Assembly (NCBI GenBank): GCA_008638415.1
Contig: VWVT01000008.1
Coordinates: 186,001 to 250,000 of the forward strand
Source of the DNA: Nocardiopsis sinuspersici
GTDB lineage: Bacteria > Actinomycetota > Actinomycetes > Streptosporangiales > Streptosporangiaceae
Reading direction: 5' to 3'
Length of the DNA: 64,000 nt
The notes under the pieces: model-generated
The model's database searches: none
The model's input: the letters and a program-made list of their open reading frames with translations, nothing else
Told to the model about the DNA's origin: nothing
Translations under genes and position numbers: made by a program
Shown here: piece by piece, positions 34,886-43,743 of the stretch
Layout: each line of letters begins with the position of its first letter
Position numbering within the stretch: position 1 is the first letter of the stretch

Positions 34886-36793
34886 ATGCCAACGACACAT
34901 TCACGACATGCGCGAACGCGGCGTGCCCTTCGGGAACACCGCTACTTTCGTACCGCGCTGACGGTCTCGGCGGCCGCCGTCATCGCCGGCTCCCTGACCA
35001 CGGTGCCCGCCCCGGCAGCGGCGTCGCCGTCCGAGAGCCGGGATGACACCTCCTACCGCGGCGAGGTCGAAGTCGTCCGCACACCGACGGGCGCCGACGA
35101 CGATTCGGTGCTGACCGGCAGGGTGTTCGTCGACGCCGACCGGAACAGCGCCAGCGACGACGACGAGGCCGGCCTGGCCGGCGTCATGGTCACCAACGGC
35201 CGCGACGTGGTGCGGACCGACGGTGAGGGCCGTTACCGGCTGCCCGCGTTCGACAACATGACGGTGTCGATCACGCAGCCGTCGGGCTACCAGGTGCCGA
35301 TGGACGAGCACAACATCCCGCAGTTCCACTACAACCACCTGCCCGAGGGGTCCCCGGAGCTGCGCTACGGCGGCATCGCGCCGACCGGCCCGCTGCCGTC
35401 CGCGGTCAACTTCCCGGTCGTGGAGAGCGAGGGGACCGCCGCCGCCGAGCAGAGCTGCGTCATCGCCGGAGACCTGCAGACCTACGACAGGCAGGAGATC
35501 GAGTACGCGCGCGCCGGCGCCATCAAGGACCTGTCCGACCGCCACGACTACGCCGGCTGCGGCGCGCTGTTCGTCGGTGACATCGTCGGCGACGACCTGT
35601 CGCTCTACCCCGACGTCAAGGACCTGGTCAGCGAGATCAACGGCCCGGTCCGCTTCCTGCCGGGCAACCACGACCTGGACTTCGACGCCCCGAGCGCCGA
35701 GCACTCCTTCGACACCTTCCGCGCGCAGCTGGCGCCGGAGTACTACTCCTTCGACGTCGGTGACGTGCACGTCATCACGCTGAACACCGTCGACTACCCC
35801 TGCACCGCGGCCGACGACAGCCCCGAAGGCATCGCCGAGCACTGCGCCGACCCGGAGGGCGACCCGTCCTACAACGGCCGCATCGACGACGACCAGCTCA
35901 CGTGGCTCCAGCGCGACCTGGACAACGTCGACCGTGACAAGCTCATCGTCCTCGCCAGCCACATCAGCCTGCTCAACTACGCCGACGAGGGTTCACCTGT
36001 GCACCAGGTCGACCAGGTCAGCCGCGTGCACGAGCTGCTGGAGGGCCGCAGAGCCGTGGCGCTGTCCGGCCACAGCCACAGCATCGAGAACCTCAAGACC
36101 GGCGACGACGTCGAAGGCTGGCGCGACATCTTCGGTGTCGAGGGCCTGCCGTTCCCGCACATCACCGCGGGCGCGATCTCGGGTGACTGGTACTCCGGCG
36201 CGATCGGCGAGGAGGGCTACCCGGCGGCGATCGGCCGCGACGGCGGCCGTCCCGGCGTGGTGACGCTGGACATCGAGGGCAACGAGTTCCGGGAGCGCTA
36301 CACCGTCACCGGTGAGTCCGACGACGTGCAGACGCAGTTGGGCATCAACAGCCCGACCTACCGGGAGTGGTTCGAAGAGCGCCGGGAGTGGAACGCCGAC
36401 CCCGTCGGTGAGGCTCCCGAACTGGAGGAGCCCCTGGTGGTCGACCGCGCCGACCTGATCCACGGCAGCTGGCTGACGACCAACTTCTTCTTCGGCTCCA
36501 CCGGATCGACGGTCGAGGTCAGCATCGACGGCGGGCCGGCCGAGGAGGCCACGCGCACCCAGCAGATGGGGGGTGAGGCCGTCAACGTCGGCGCCGAGTA
36601 CTCCGATCCGTACGCGGTCTCGCAGCAGTTGGTCCACGGCGGCAGCATCGCCGAGCGGACGATGCACCTGTGGCGGTTCGACCTGCCCAGAAACCTCCGC
36701 ACCGGTCAGCACACCGCGGAGGTGACCGCGACCGACTCCTACGGCCGCGAGTTCACCGACGTCCTCGAGTTCGAGATCGTGGGACGACGGTAG
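34886..36793 (+). CDS. secreted calcineurin-like metallophosphoesterase
   Basis: This is a 635-residue exported protein. A signal peptide ends near residue 52 (AVIAGSLTTVPAPAAAS). A small beta-sandwich N-terminal domain (about 70-140) precedes the phosphoesterase core, with metal ligands in GDLQ, VGDIVGDD, PGNHDLD, SHIS and GHSHS (about 195-400). A C-terminal beta domain ends the chain. This three-domain layout is that of secreted phosphoesterases with MetallophosN and MetallophosC domains. A strong GGAGG precedes the ATG. The likely role is release of phosphate from extracellular organic phosphates or cell-wall polymers. Substrate not shown. Confidence 0.9.
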   Translation: MPTTHSRHARTRRALREHRYFRTALTVSAAAVIAGSLTTVPAPAAASPSESRDDTSYRGEVEVVRTPTGADDDSVLTGRVFVDADRNSASDDDEAGLAGVMVTNGRDVVRTDGEGRYRLPAFDNMTVSITQPSGYQVPMDEHNIPQFHYNHLPEGSPELRYGGIAPTGPLPSAVNFPVVESEGTAAAEQSCVIAGDLQTYDRQEIEYARAGAIKDLSDRHDYAGCGALFVGDIVGDDLSLYPDVKDLVSEINGPVRFLPGNHDLDFDAPSAEHSFDTFRAQLAPEYYSFDVGDVHVITLNTVDYPCTAADDSPEGIAEHCADPEGDPSYNGRIDDDQLTWLQRDLDNVDRDKLIVLASHISLLNYADEGSPVHQVDQVSRVHELLEGRRAVALSGHSHSIENLKTGDDVEGWRDIFGVEGLPFPHITAGAISGDWYSGAIGEEGYPAAIGRDGGRPGVVTLDIEGNEFRERYTVTGESDDVQTQLGINSPTYREWFEERREWNADPVGEAPELEEPLVVDRADLIHGSWLTTNFFFGSTGSTVEVSIDGGPAEEATRTQQMGGEAVNVGAEYSDPYAVSQQLVHGGSIAERTMHLWRFDLPRNLRTGQHTAEVTATDSYGREFTDVLEFEIVGRR

Positions 36794-36808
36794 TCGGACT
36801 CCCACGCC

Positions 36809-36844
36809 CGGAGGGCCGTCACCCGCACGGGTGGCGGCCCTCCG
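36809..36844. terminator. long hairpin terminator, probably bidirectional
   Basis: A 16-bp stem with one G-U pair and a GCAC loop starts 15 bases after the phosphoesterase stop. A convergent gene ends at 36973. Confidence 0.8.
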
Positions 36845-36972
36845 TCGTGGGTGCGCGGCGGCCGCGGCGACCGCTTCCACGGCCGGGCAGGGTGGCGCGG
36901 GCAGAGCTCAGGCACGTCATCGGGAGTCCGAGGACGCGTTCCCCGTCCTCGGAGCCGCTCCACCGAACGGTT

Positions 36973-37737
36973 TCAGGCGCTCAGCCGGCGCAGGTGCGAC
37001 AGCGTGGCCTCGGTCACGGGGTGCTCCACGTCGAGTTCGTTCAGGTAGGCCGTCACCGCCTCCATCTCGTGCACGCGCCGCCCGGCATGCCGCCGGGTGC
37101 CCTCCACGAGCCGGTCCACCAGGTCCCGGCCGTTCTCGCCCAGTTCGGCGGCGATCTGGTCGCGGATCTCGTCCGCGGCTCCGGCGGCGCTCGCGGCGTC
37201 GAGCGATTCGATGATGAGCGCCGCCAAGCCCTTCATGAACACACTGCGCAGCAGCTTCCTGGCCGCGGCGTCACCGGCTTCGGTGGAGACCGTGCGGACG
37301 GGTGTGCCCAGGGGCGAGAGTGCCTCGGCGAAGGCCCCGGCTCCGCTCCCGGCCGCGAGCAGCGGCGTGCGGCTGCCTGCACGCGGGACGGGTGCCATGA
37401 CCGCGACGTCGGCGAAGGGGACTCCGGAGTCGGCCGCCAGCCTGCCGATCGCCCTCTTCTCACCGGGAGAGAGGGTGTTCAGGTCCGCGTAGACGGCCGA
37501 TGCGGGCACCAGGGGAAGGATCCTGGCGGCGGCCTCTTCCGCGGCGGAGGGACCGACGAGGCTGATGACGACCTCCGCGCCGGCGAACGCATCGTCCAGT
37601 ACCGGACTCTGCACGATGGGCGTGTCGGACAACGAGACGAAGGGGTCGTGGCCCTGGACCCGGGCGCCGGCCCGCGCCAGTCCTTCGCCGATGAGCCGGC
37701 CAGCCTCGCCCAAGCCGACCATTGTGATGACGGTCAT
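36973..37737 (-). CDS. NAD(P)-dependent dehydrogenase with DUF1932 domain
   Basis: This 254-residue protein resembles 6-phosphogluconate/3-hydroxyisobutyrate dehydrogenases. It has an N-terminal Rossmann motif VGLGEAGRLIGEG, an ADLNTLSPGEK segment near residue 90, and a helical DUF1932 C-terminus containing the KLLRSVFMKGL region with the expected catalytic Lys. The start at 37737 follows GGAGGG. It is divergent from the GntR regulator, with a GntR palindrome between them. It is therefore probably part of the same catabolic regulon and oxidises or reduces a hydroxy-acid intermediate. Confidence 0.82.
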   Translation of the reverse strand: MTVITMVGLGEAGRLIGEGLARAGARVQGHDPFVSLSDTPIVQSPVLDDAFAGAEVVISLVGPSAAEEAAARILPLVPASAVYADLNTLSPGEKRAIGRLAADSGVPFADVAVMAPVPRAGSRTPLLAAGSGAGAFAEALSPLGTPVRTVSTEAGDAAARKLLRSVFMKGLAALIIESLDAASAAGAADEIRDQIAAELGENGRDLVDRLVEGTRRHAGRRVHEMEAVTAYLNELDVEHPVTEATLSHLRRLSA

Positions 37738-37777
37738 CGCGCCCTCCGTAGCGAGTACCACCCTGATGTGAACAACA

Positions 37778-37787
37778 TTGTTTACAA
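37778..37787. promoter_or_regulatory. GntR/FCD-type operator
   Basis: TTGTTTACAA, within the larger ATTGTTTACAAT, matches the GntR-type TNGTNNACNA pattern and lies in the 82-bp gap between the dehydrogenase and GntR starts. A closely related site occurs upstream of the DUF6282 gene. Confidence 0.65.
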
Positions 37788-37819
37788 TAATGCACACCAA
37801 GATGAGCGAAAGGAAGACC

Positions 37820-38497
37820 ATGACCCAGGAGGCAGTGCGCCAGGGTGCCAACCGTGGCGTCAGCGACGCCGAGCGTGTGACGTCGCGGATTCGACAGGCC
37901 ATCGTCGCCGGTGAGTTCGCGCCCCGGCAGCGGCTCGTGGAGACGGACCTCATCGAGATGTTCGACGCCAGCCGGGGTGCGGTGCGCGCGGCCCTGGCGA
38001 CGCTCTCGGTGGAGGGCCTGGTGGAGAGGGTCCGCAACCGCGGCGCCCGGGTGCGCGCGGTGGACCTGGACGAGGCGCTGGAGATCGTGGAGGTGCGCGC
38101 GGCCCTGGAGTCGCTGTGCGCGGCACGCGCGGCCGAGCGCATCGATGAGAGCGGCGTGGCGAGACTGCGCGCCGTCGGCGAGGTGATGCGGCAAGCCGTG
38201 GAGGCGGGCGACGGCGAGGCCTACGCGCAGGCCAACCGTGATCTGCACCAGGAGGTGATGGACATCAGCGGCGCCAAAGTGGCGCCCGACGTCGTCAAGC
38301 GCCTGCGCGCCCAGAACGTCAGGTACCGCATCCGGCTGGCCATGCAGCCGAACCGCCCGACCACGTCGTTGCCCGAGCACCTGGAGATCGTGGAGGCGGT
38401 CTGCGCGAAGGATCCGGAACGTGCTGCGGAGGCCATGCGGGCGCACCTGAACAGTGTGTACGAGGCCACGCGGGACTACTTCGCCCGGCGGGGGTGA
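37820..38497 (+). CDS. GntR-family regulator, FCD subfamily
   Basis: This 225-residue protein has an N-terminal GntR winged helix (VTSRIRQAIVAGEFAPRQRL, residues 17-36; SRGAVRAALATLSVEGLV) and a helical FCD effector domain (about 90-220) whose His residues (HQEV, EHLEIV, AHL) would bind a metal and a carboxylic acid ligand. The ATG at 37820 has AAAGGA upstream; an earlier in-frame ATG at 37802 is possible. It sits between the DUF1932 gene and the operon at 38636-45480, and its palindromes face both. Confidence 0.9.
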   Translation: MTQEAVRQGANRGVSDAERVTSRIRQAIVAGEFAPRQRLVETDLIEMFDASRGAVRAALATLSVEGLVERVRNRGARVRAVDLDEALEIVEVRAALESLCAARAAERIDESGVARLRAVGEVMRQAVEAGDGEAYAQANRDLHQEVMDISGAKVAPDVVKRLRAQNVRYRIRLAMQPNRPTTSLPEHLEIVEAVCAKDPERAAEAMRAHLNSVYEATRDYFARRG

Positions 38498-38592
38498 GCG
38501 GCCGGCGCCGACCTCCCGCCGACGGTCGGCGCGGAGGCGAAGCGTCGCACCGCACATGGATGTGACCTGGGTATTGACTGTCGTCACCAAGA

Positions 38593-38626
38593 TCGTTAAC
38601 AATGTTGCTCATCAGTTTGTTAGCAA
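38593..38626 (+). promoter_or_regulatory. tandem GntR operators in front of catabolic operon
   Basis: TCGTTAACAA (38593-38602) and TTGTTAGCAA (38617-38626) both fit the palindrome seen at 37778, and the flanking AACAATGTTG is also shared with that site. The second ends nine bases before the DUF6282 start, so binding would block transcription or translation initiation. Confidence 0.65.
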
Positions 38627-38635
38627 AGGGGCGGC

Positions 38636-39607
38636 ATGTTGAAACACCAGGTACCCAGCGCACACGCCCGCGAGCTCGTCCGGGGCGCCTACGACATCCA
38701 CGTCCACATCGCCCCCGATGTGATGAAGCGCAGGGTGAGTGACCTCGAACTCGCCCCGCGCTTCCAACAGCACGGTATGGCGGGCTTCGTGCTCAAGTCC
38801 CACTACACGTCCACGGCCGAACGCGCCGAGGTGGTCCGCAGCGTCCATCCGGACGTCGACGTACTCGGCGCCATCACGCTCAACGCCTCCGTGGGCGGGC
38901 TCAACCCCGTCGCGGTCGAGATCGCCGCACGCGGCGGCGCCCGGTTCGTCTGGCTGCCGACCGTGGACAGCGACAACCAGCGCAGTTGCCTGGAGGAGAC
39001 CCCCGAGGGCGCCACGCCGCCCATGTGGGCCCGGATCCAGGAGGATCTGCGGGAGGCGGGGATCGTCAGCCCCGCCGTCGACGTGCTCGGCGAGGACGGG
39101 GAGGTCACGGCCGTGGCCCGCCAGGTCCTCGACGTCATCGCCAAGCACGACATGACCCTGGCCACCGGGCACCTGCACGGAGACGAGTCCGCGAAGGTGA
39201 TCGCGCTCGCCCGCGAACGCGGCGTCCGACGCGTCGTCGTCACCCATCCCGAGTTCACCTCACAGCGCATTCCCGCGGAGCGCCAGAAGGCGCTCGCCGA
39301 CCACGGCGCCTACCTCGAACGCTGTCTGACCACCCCGCTGACCGGCAAGGTGTCCTGGCAGGTGTGGCTGGACAACATCCGGTCGGCGGGCCCCGAGTCC
39401 TCCGTCATCAGCTCCGACCTGGGGCAGCCCTTCAACCCGCCGGTGGAGGACGGCCTCGCGCTGGCCGCCGACGTCCTCCTCGACAACGGCTTCACCGACC
39501 AGGAGGTGCGCTTGATGGTGGTGCACAACTCACGCTGGCTCGCGGGCGCGGAACCGCTCCCCGAGGCGCCACAGGCCCACCACGCGGCACAGGCGGTCAA
39601 CTCATGA
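38636..39607 (+). CDS. DUF6282-family amidohydrolase-like protein
   Basis: In this 323-residue TIM-barrel-type hydrolase, YDIHVHIAPD (residues 18-27) gives the first metal ligands of the amidohydrolase superfamily. GFVLKSHY, TGHLHGDES (His near 179), VVVTHPEF and SSDLGQ supply the remaining ligand positions. It heads the operon and overlaps the ABC ATPase gene by ATGA. Given LigJ and LigK downstream, it may open a lactone or hydrolyse an amide/ester that feeds 4-oxalomesaconate, for example a pyrone dicarboxylate. This is inference from context. Confidence 0.82.
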   Translation: MLKHQVPSAHARELVRGAYDIHVHIAPDVMKRRVSDLELAPRFQQHGMAGFVLKSHYTSTAERAEVVRSVHPDVDVLGAITLNASVGGLNPVAVEIAARGGARFVWLPTVDSDNQRSCLEETPEGATPPMWARIQEDLREAGIVSPAVDVLGEDGEVTAVARQVLDVIAKHDMTLATGHLHGDESAKVIALARERGVRRVVVTHPEFTSQRIPAERQKALADHGAYLERCLTTPLTGKVSWQVWLDNIRSAGPESSVISSDLGQPFNPPVEDGLALAADVLLDNGFTDQEVRLMVVHNSRWLAGAEPLPEAPQAHHAAQAVNS

Positions 39608-40371
39608 GCACCGTCCTGGAAGTCGAACACCTCACCAAGGAGTTCCAGCGCGACGACGTCGCCACGGTGGCCCTGCGCGACTTCAGCCTCAGCATCGAGG
39701 AGGGCACCCTCGTCACCATCCTGGGCCGGTCCGGCTGCGGCAAGTCCACCATGCTGAACCTGCTCTCCGGGCTCTCCAAGCCAACCTCGGGGCGGGTGCT
39801 GCACCGGGGCAGCCCGCACAGCGGCCCCACCCCCGACATCGGCTACCTCACCCAGACCGACACGCTCATGCCGTGGCGGAGCGTGCAGCGCAACGTCGAG
39901 ATGCCCATGGAGATCGCCGGCACCGGCAAGGCCGAGCGCGAGGCGAAGGCGCGTGAGCTCATCGCCACGGTCGGCCTGGCCGATTTCGCCGACAGCTACC
40001 CGCGCGAGCTCTCCGGCGGCATGCGTCGCCGCGCCAGCCTGGCCCGCATGCTGGCCAACGGCGCCGAGACCATTCTGATGGACGAACCCTTCGGCGCCCT
40101 GGACGCCCAGCTCCGCTCCGAGCTCCAGCGTGAGCTGGCGCGCCTGTGGAGCGCGACCGGGCACACCATCGTCTTCGTCACCCACGACATCGAGGAGGCC
40201 CTGCTCCTCGGCGACCGCGTCGTCGTCCTGGGCCCGCTGGGCACCGTCCTGCTGGACCAGGAGATCGACCTCGACCGACCGCGCGACCCCGACGAGGCCA
40301 AGGTGGACCCGCGGTTCGTGGAACTGCACGCCACGCTGGCCTCCGCGCTGAAGAAGGGAGCGCGGCCATGA
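39604..40371 (+). CDS. ABC transporter ATP-binding protein, nitrate/sulfonate/taurine type
   Basis: This 255-residue ATPase has Walker A GRSGCGKST near residue 41, a Q-loop in YLTQTDTLMPW, signature LSGGMRRRASLAR near 138, Walker B ILMDEPFGALD and switch His in VTHDIEEA. It is most like SsuB/TauB proteins. It overlaps its neighbours by ATGA on both sides, so translation is coupled with the hydrolase and the permease. It energises import of a small anionic substrate. Confidence 0.93.
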   Translation: MSTVLEVEHLTKEFQRDDVATVALRDFSLSIEEGTLVTILGRSGCGKSTMLNLLSGLSKPTSGRVLHRGSPHSGPTPDIGYLTQTDTLMPWRSVQRNVEMPMEIAGTGKAEREAKARELIATVGLADFADSYPRELSGGMRRRASLARMLANGAETILMDEPFGALDAQLRSELQRELARLWSATGHTIVFVTHDIEEALLLGDRVVVLGPLGTVLLDQEIDLDRPRDPDEAKVDPRFVELHATLASALKKGARP

Positions 40372-41228
40372 CCACCGGATCGGTTTCCGACACCCACGCG
40401 CACAACGGCCTGAGCACGAGCGGACCCGTCAAGGAGACCCGCCGACGCAGCTGGTGGCACCGCAACCGCCGCACCACCCTCGTCTGGGGGCTGCGGGCGG
40501 GCGTGGTGCTGGTCTTCCTCCTGCTCTGGCAGCTCGCCGGCAGGGTGGCCGTCAACCCCATGTTCGTCTCCAGCCCGGTCAGCGTGTGGGAGCAGCTGCG
40601 CGACTGGATACTGGACGGCACCCTGAGCACACACACCTGGATCACCATCCAGGAAGTGGTGCTCGGCTATGTCATCGGCGCCGTCACCGGCGCACTCGCC
40701 GGCTTCGTGCTCGCCTCGGTCCGCCTCACCTACGACGTGTTCGAGCCGATGATGATGGCGCTGTACTCGATCCCGAAGGTGGCGCTCGCCCCGCTGTTCA
40801 TCGTGTGGTTCGGCATCGGCATCGACATGAAGGTCATCCTGGCGGCCGTGAGCGTGTTCTTCCTGGTGTTCCTCAACACCGCCGCCGGCGTCCGCGACGT
40901 CGACCGCGGCCTCATCGACGCCGTCCGGCTGATGGGCGGCTCGAACAAGGACATCACGCTCAAGGTGGTGCTGCCCGCCTCCATGTCCGGCCTCATCACC
41001 GGCCTGAAGGTGTCCATCCCCTACGCGCTCATCGGCGCGGTGATCGGTGAACTCGTCGCCTCCAACCGCGGCCTGGGCTACCTCATCAACGACTCCGCCG
41101 CGCAGTTCAACACCGCGGGTGTGTTCGCCGCGGTCGTGGTGCTGACCGCACTGGCGATGGTCCTCAACACCCTGGTGGGCGCTCTGGCCTCCCGGGCCAA
41201 CCGCTGGAAGCCGCTCGACGCCGAGTAG
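40368..41228 (+). CDS. ABC transporter permease, SsuC/TauC type
   Basis: This 286-residue permease has six transmembrane segments after a polar 45-residue N-terminus. The cytoplasmic EAA-type loop is at DAVRLMGGSNKDITLKVVLP (about 182-201), which contacts the ATPase. The start overlaps the ATPase stop by ATGA. Confidence 0.92.
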   Translation: MTTGSVSDTHAHNGLSTSGPVKETRRRSWWHRNRRTTLVWGLRAGVVLVFLLLWQLAGRVAVNPMFVSSPVSVWEQLRDWILDGTLSTHTWITIQEVVLGYVIGAVTGALAGFVLASVRLTYDVFEPMMMALYSIPKVALAPLFIVWFGIGIDMKVILAAVSVFFLVFLNTAAGVRDVDRGLIDAVRLMGGSNKDITLKVVLPASMSGLITGLKVSIPYALIGAVIGELVASNRGLGYLINDSAAQFNTAGVFAAVVVLTALAMVLNTLVGALASRANRWKPLDAE

Positions 41229-41263
41229 GGCCCCGAGCGGACACCGTGCGGTTCATCCCCCAA

Positions 41264-41284
41264 GGCCGTGGACACTCCACGGCC
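41264..41284 (+). other. hairpin between permease and binding-protein genes
   Basis: GGCCGTGGA and TCCACGGCC pair perfectly around CAC, 28 bases before the binding-protein start. Such hairpins often stabilise the mRNA of the more abundant binding protein. It could also attenuate read-through. Confidence 0.45.
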
Positions 41285-41311
41285 GCTCACCACCCAACCG
41301 AAAGTCACGCC

Positions 41312-42337
41312 ATGAAACTCAGCACGCACCTCAGAACGGCGGCCGCGATCGCGGCGACCGCGGGCCTCCTCGCCGCCACCGGCTGCGCCGGTGACGCGGC
41401 CGAGTCCGAGCCGGGCGTCCTCAACGTGGGACAGATCAGCGACTCCGTCGCGTTCTTCCCGCTCTACGTCGCCGAGCAGGAGGGCTACTTCGCCGACGAG
41501 GGCGTCGAGCTCGGCGAGCGCCCCCGCCTCGGTACCGGCGCCAAGCTCGCGGCGGCCCTCACCTCCGGTTCCATCGATGTCGGCGCGGGGGTCCTCACCG
41601 ATGCGTTCAACCTGGCGGAGAGCAATCCGGAAACGCAGGTCACCGGCTCACTCGTCACCGACTACTACGTGGACATCGTGACGGCCTCGGACTTCGACGG
41701 TCCGGCCGCGGACGCTCCCCTGGAGGAGAGGGTCCGCGCCCTGGAGGGCAAGAACATCGGTATCACCGGCCCGGGATCGGGCACCGAGGCGCTGATCGTC
41801 TACCTGTTCGAGCAGGTGGGCCTGGACGCCAAGACCGACGCCACGCTGGTGAACCTGGGCGCCGTCCCGTCGTCGGCCATCGGCGCCCTGTCCGAGGGGC
41901 AGGTGGACGCCCTCGCCTTCTTCCAGCCGACCGGTCAGATGGCCGAGGCGGAGGGAGTCGGCGACATCTACGTCTCCCCGCAGCGCGGCGACATCCCCGA
42001 CCTGACCGACCCGCTGCACGGCGCGCTGTTCAGCACCTCCGGGGTGATCGAGCAGAAGGGCGAGGAGATCGAGGCCTTCAACCGGGCCGTCGACCGGGCA
42101 CTGGAGTTCATCCAGACCGACCCGGAGGCCAGCGCGGAGCTGCTCTCGACCTACCTCGACGGCACCGACCCCGAGGCGGTGGAGGCCCTCAACGAGATCC
42201 TCCCCCAGGAGTTCGCCACCTCGTCCCAGGTGTCGGAGAGCGCCTTCGACACGGCGGTGGACTTCCACCTGGAGTCCCAGCTGATCGACGAGGCCCCCGA
42301 CTACGACTCCCTCGTCTGGTCCCAGGTCCAGGAATAG
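41312..42337 (+). CDS. ABC transporter substrate-binding lipoprotein
   Basis: This 341-residue exported protein has a signal peptide with lipobox LAATGC (lipidated Cys near residue 25). An SsuA/THI5/NMT1-like fold follows: FFPLYVAEQEGYFADEGV, then SGSIDVGAG, GSGTEALIVYLFEQVGL and DALAFFQPTG. It is anchored outside the membrane and hands the substrate to the adjacent permease. The family binds sulfonates, aromatic acids, pyrimidines and similar anions. Context favours an aromatic acid or a dicarboxylate. Confidence 0.9.
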   Translation: MKLSTHLRTAAAIAATAGLLAATGCAGDAAESEPGVLNVGQISDSVAFFPLYVAEQEGYFADEGVELGERPRLGTGAKLAAALTSGSIDVGAGVLTDAFNLAESNPETQVTGSLVTDYYVDIVTASDFDGPAADAPLEERVRALEGKNIGITGPGSGTEALIVYLFEQVGLDAKTDATLVNLGAVPSSAIGALSEGQVDALAFFQPTGQMAEAEGVGDIYVSPQRGDIPDLTDPLHGALFSTSGVIEQKGEEIEAFNRAVDRALEFIQTDPEASAELLSTYLDGTDPEAVEALNEILPQEFATSSQVSESAFDTAVDFHLESQLIDEAPDYDSLVWSQVQE

Positions 42338-42456
42338 CACTTCACGGGGCAGGACCCACCGCCTGGCGCCGCCACGGCGGCGCCGGGCCCGCTCCGGCCA
42401 CCACCGCCCCTCCGCGGAGCACGCCGGGCTCCGCGGGCGACCGCACGAGGACGAGG

Positions 42457-43743
42457 ATGACACGTTCGAAGACACCGCCGGCCGAGGAACGACGTGCGGA
42501 CGGCCACGCGCAGACGGCCCCCGCGGCAACCGCCCCGGCCGCCTCACGCCAGGCCCACGTGCCGCAACGGGTGCACGCCCCGCGCCCGGGGACGCGGGTC
42601 CGCGGGCACCAGCTCGCGATCCCCTCGGTTCTGATGCGCGGCGGCACCTCCCGCGGACCGTTCTTCGCCCGCGCGGACCTGCCCGCCGACGACGAGGCCC
42701 TCGCCCGGGTGCTCCGGGCCGCGCTCGGCTCCCCCCACCCGTTGCAGGTCGACGGCCTGGGCGGCGGGCATCCGCTCACCTCCAAGGCCGGCATCGTCGG
42801 CCCCAGCACGGAGCCCGGCGTCGATCTGGACTTCCGCTTCGCCCAACTACAGCCCCACGACGACTCCGTGGACATGAACGCCAACTGCGGCAACCTGCTG
42901 GCCGCGGTCGTGCCCTTCGCCGTCGAGACCGGGATGATCGTGCCCGTCGCGGACACCACCACCGTGCGGGTGCGCACCCTCAACACGGGAGCGGTCGCGC
43001 AGATCTCGGTGAGCACACCCCACGACGGCGGTGTGCGAAGCGTCGAGTACGACGGGGACACCCGCATCGACGGCGCCCCCGGCACCTCCTCGCCGGTGAC
43101 GATCGGTTTCCTCGACACCGCCGGATCCGTCGCCGGCTCCCTGCTGCCGACGGGGAACCCCCGTGACACGGTCGAGGTTCCCGGCACGGGTCCGGTCGAG
43201 GTCACCTGCGTCGACAACGGCCAGCCCCTCGTCATCGTCGCCGCCTCCGCGCTCGGCGCCACCGGGCGGGAGAGCCCCGACGAGCTCACCGCGAACTCCG
43301 CGCTGCGCGACCGGGTCGAGGCGCTGCGGCTGGCCGGCGGCAGGCTCATGGGACTCGGTGACGTCGCGGACCGCAACTACCCGAAGATGACGCTGGTCTC
43401 GCCTCCGCTGCACGGGGGCACCGTGGCGACGCGCAGCTTCATCCCCCGCGTCGTCCACGAGTCGATCGGAGTGCTGGCCGCCGTCACCGCCGCCACCGCC
43501 TGCGTGCTCCCGGGAACGGTCGCGCACGAGCTGGCGGAGCCACCGACCGGGCACGGGGCCGAAACCACCCTCTCCATCGAACACCCGAGCGGGGCCTTCG
43601 AGGTGCGGCTCGACCGGGAGCCCGGCGATCCCGCCCGCATCACCGGGTCCGCGCTCGTACGCACCGCACGAGCGCTCATGGCCGGAGACCTCTATGTCCC
43701 CCTGGGCGTCTGGAACCCACCAATGAAGGAAACGAACCGATGA
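42457..43743 (+). CDS. PrpF-family isomerase, 4-oxalomesaconate tautomerase-like
   Basis: In this 428-residue protein of the two-lobed PrpF/diaminopimelate-epimerase fold, IPSVLMRGGTSRGPFF (about 52-67) and NANCGNLLAAVVPFA (about 142-156, active Cys) are the conserved PrpF motifs. Members near lig genes (LigU, GalD) isomerise 4-oxalomesaconate. It is followed by LigJ with an ATGA overlap. The first 45 residues are a polar extension not needed for the fold; a later start is possible. Confidence 0.88.
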   Translation: MTRSKTPPAEERRADGHAQTAPAATAPAASRQAHVPQRVHAPRPGTRVRGHQLAIPSVLMRGGTSRGPFFARADLPADDEALARVLRAALGSPHPLQVDGLGGGHPLTSKAGIVGPSTEPGVDLDFRFAQLQPHDDSVDMNANCGNLLAAVVPFAVETGMIVPVADTTTVRVRTLNTGAVAQISVSTPHDGGVRSVEYDGDTRIDGAPGTSSPVTIGFLDTAGSVAGSLLPTGNPRDTVEVPGTGPVEVTCVDNGQPLVIVAASALGATGRESPDELTANSALRDRVEALRLAGGRLMGLGDVADRNYPKMTLVSPPLHGGTVATRSFIPRVVHESIGVLAAVTAATACVLPGTVAHELAEPPTGHGAETTLSIEHPSGAFEVRLDREPGDPARITGSALVRTARALMAGDLYVPLGVWNPPMKETNR

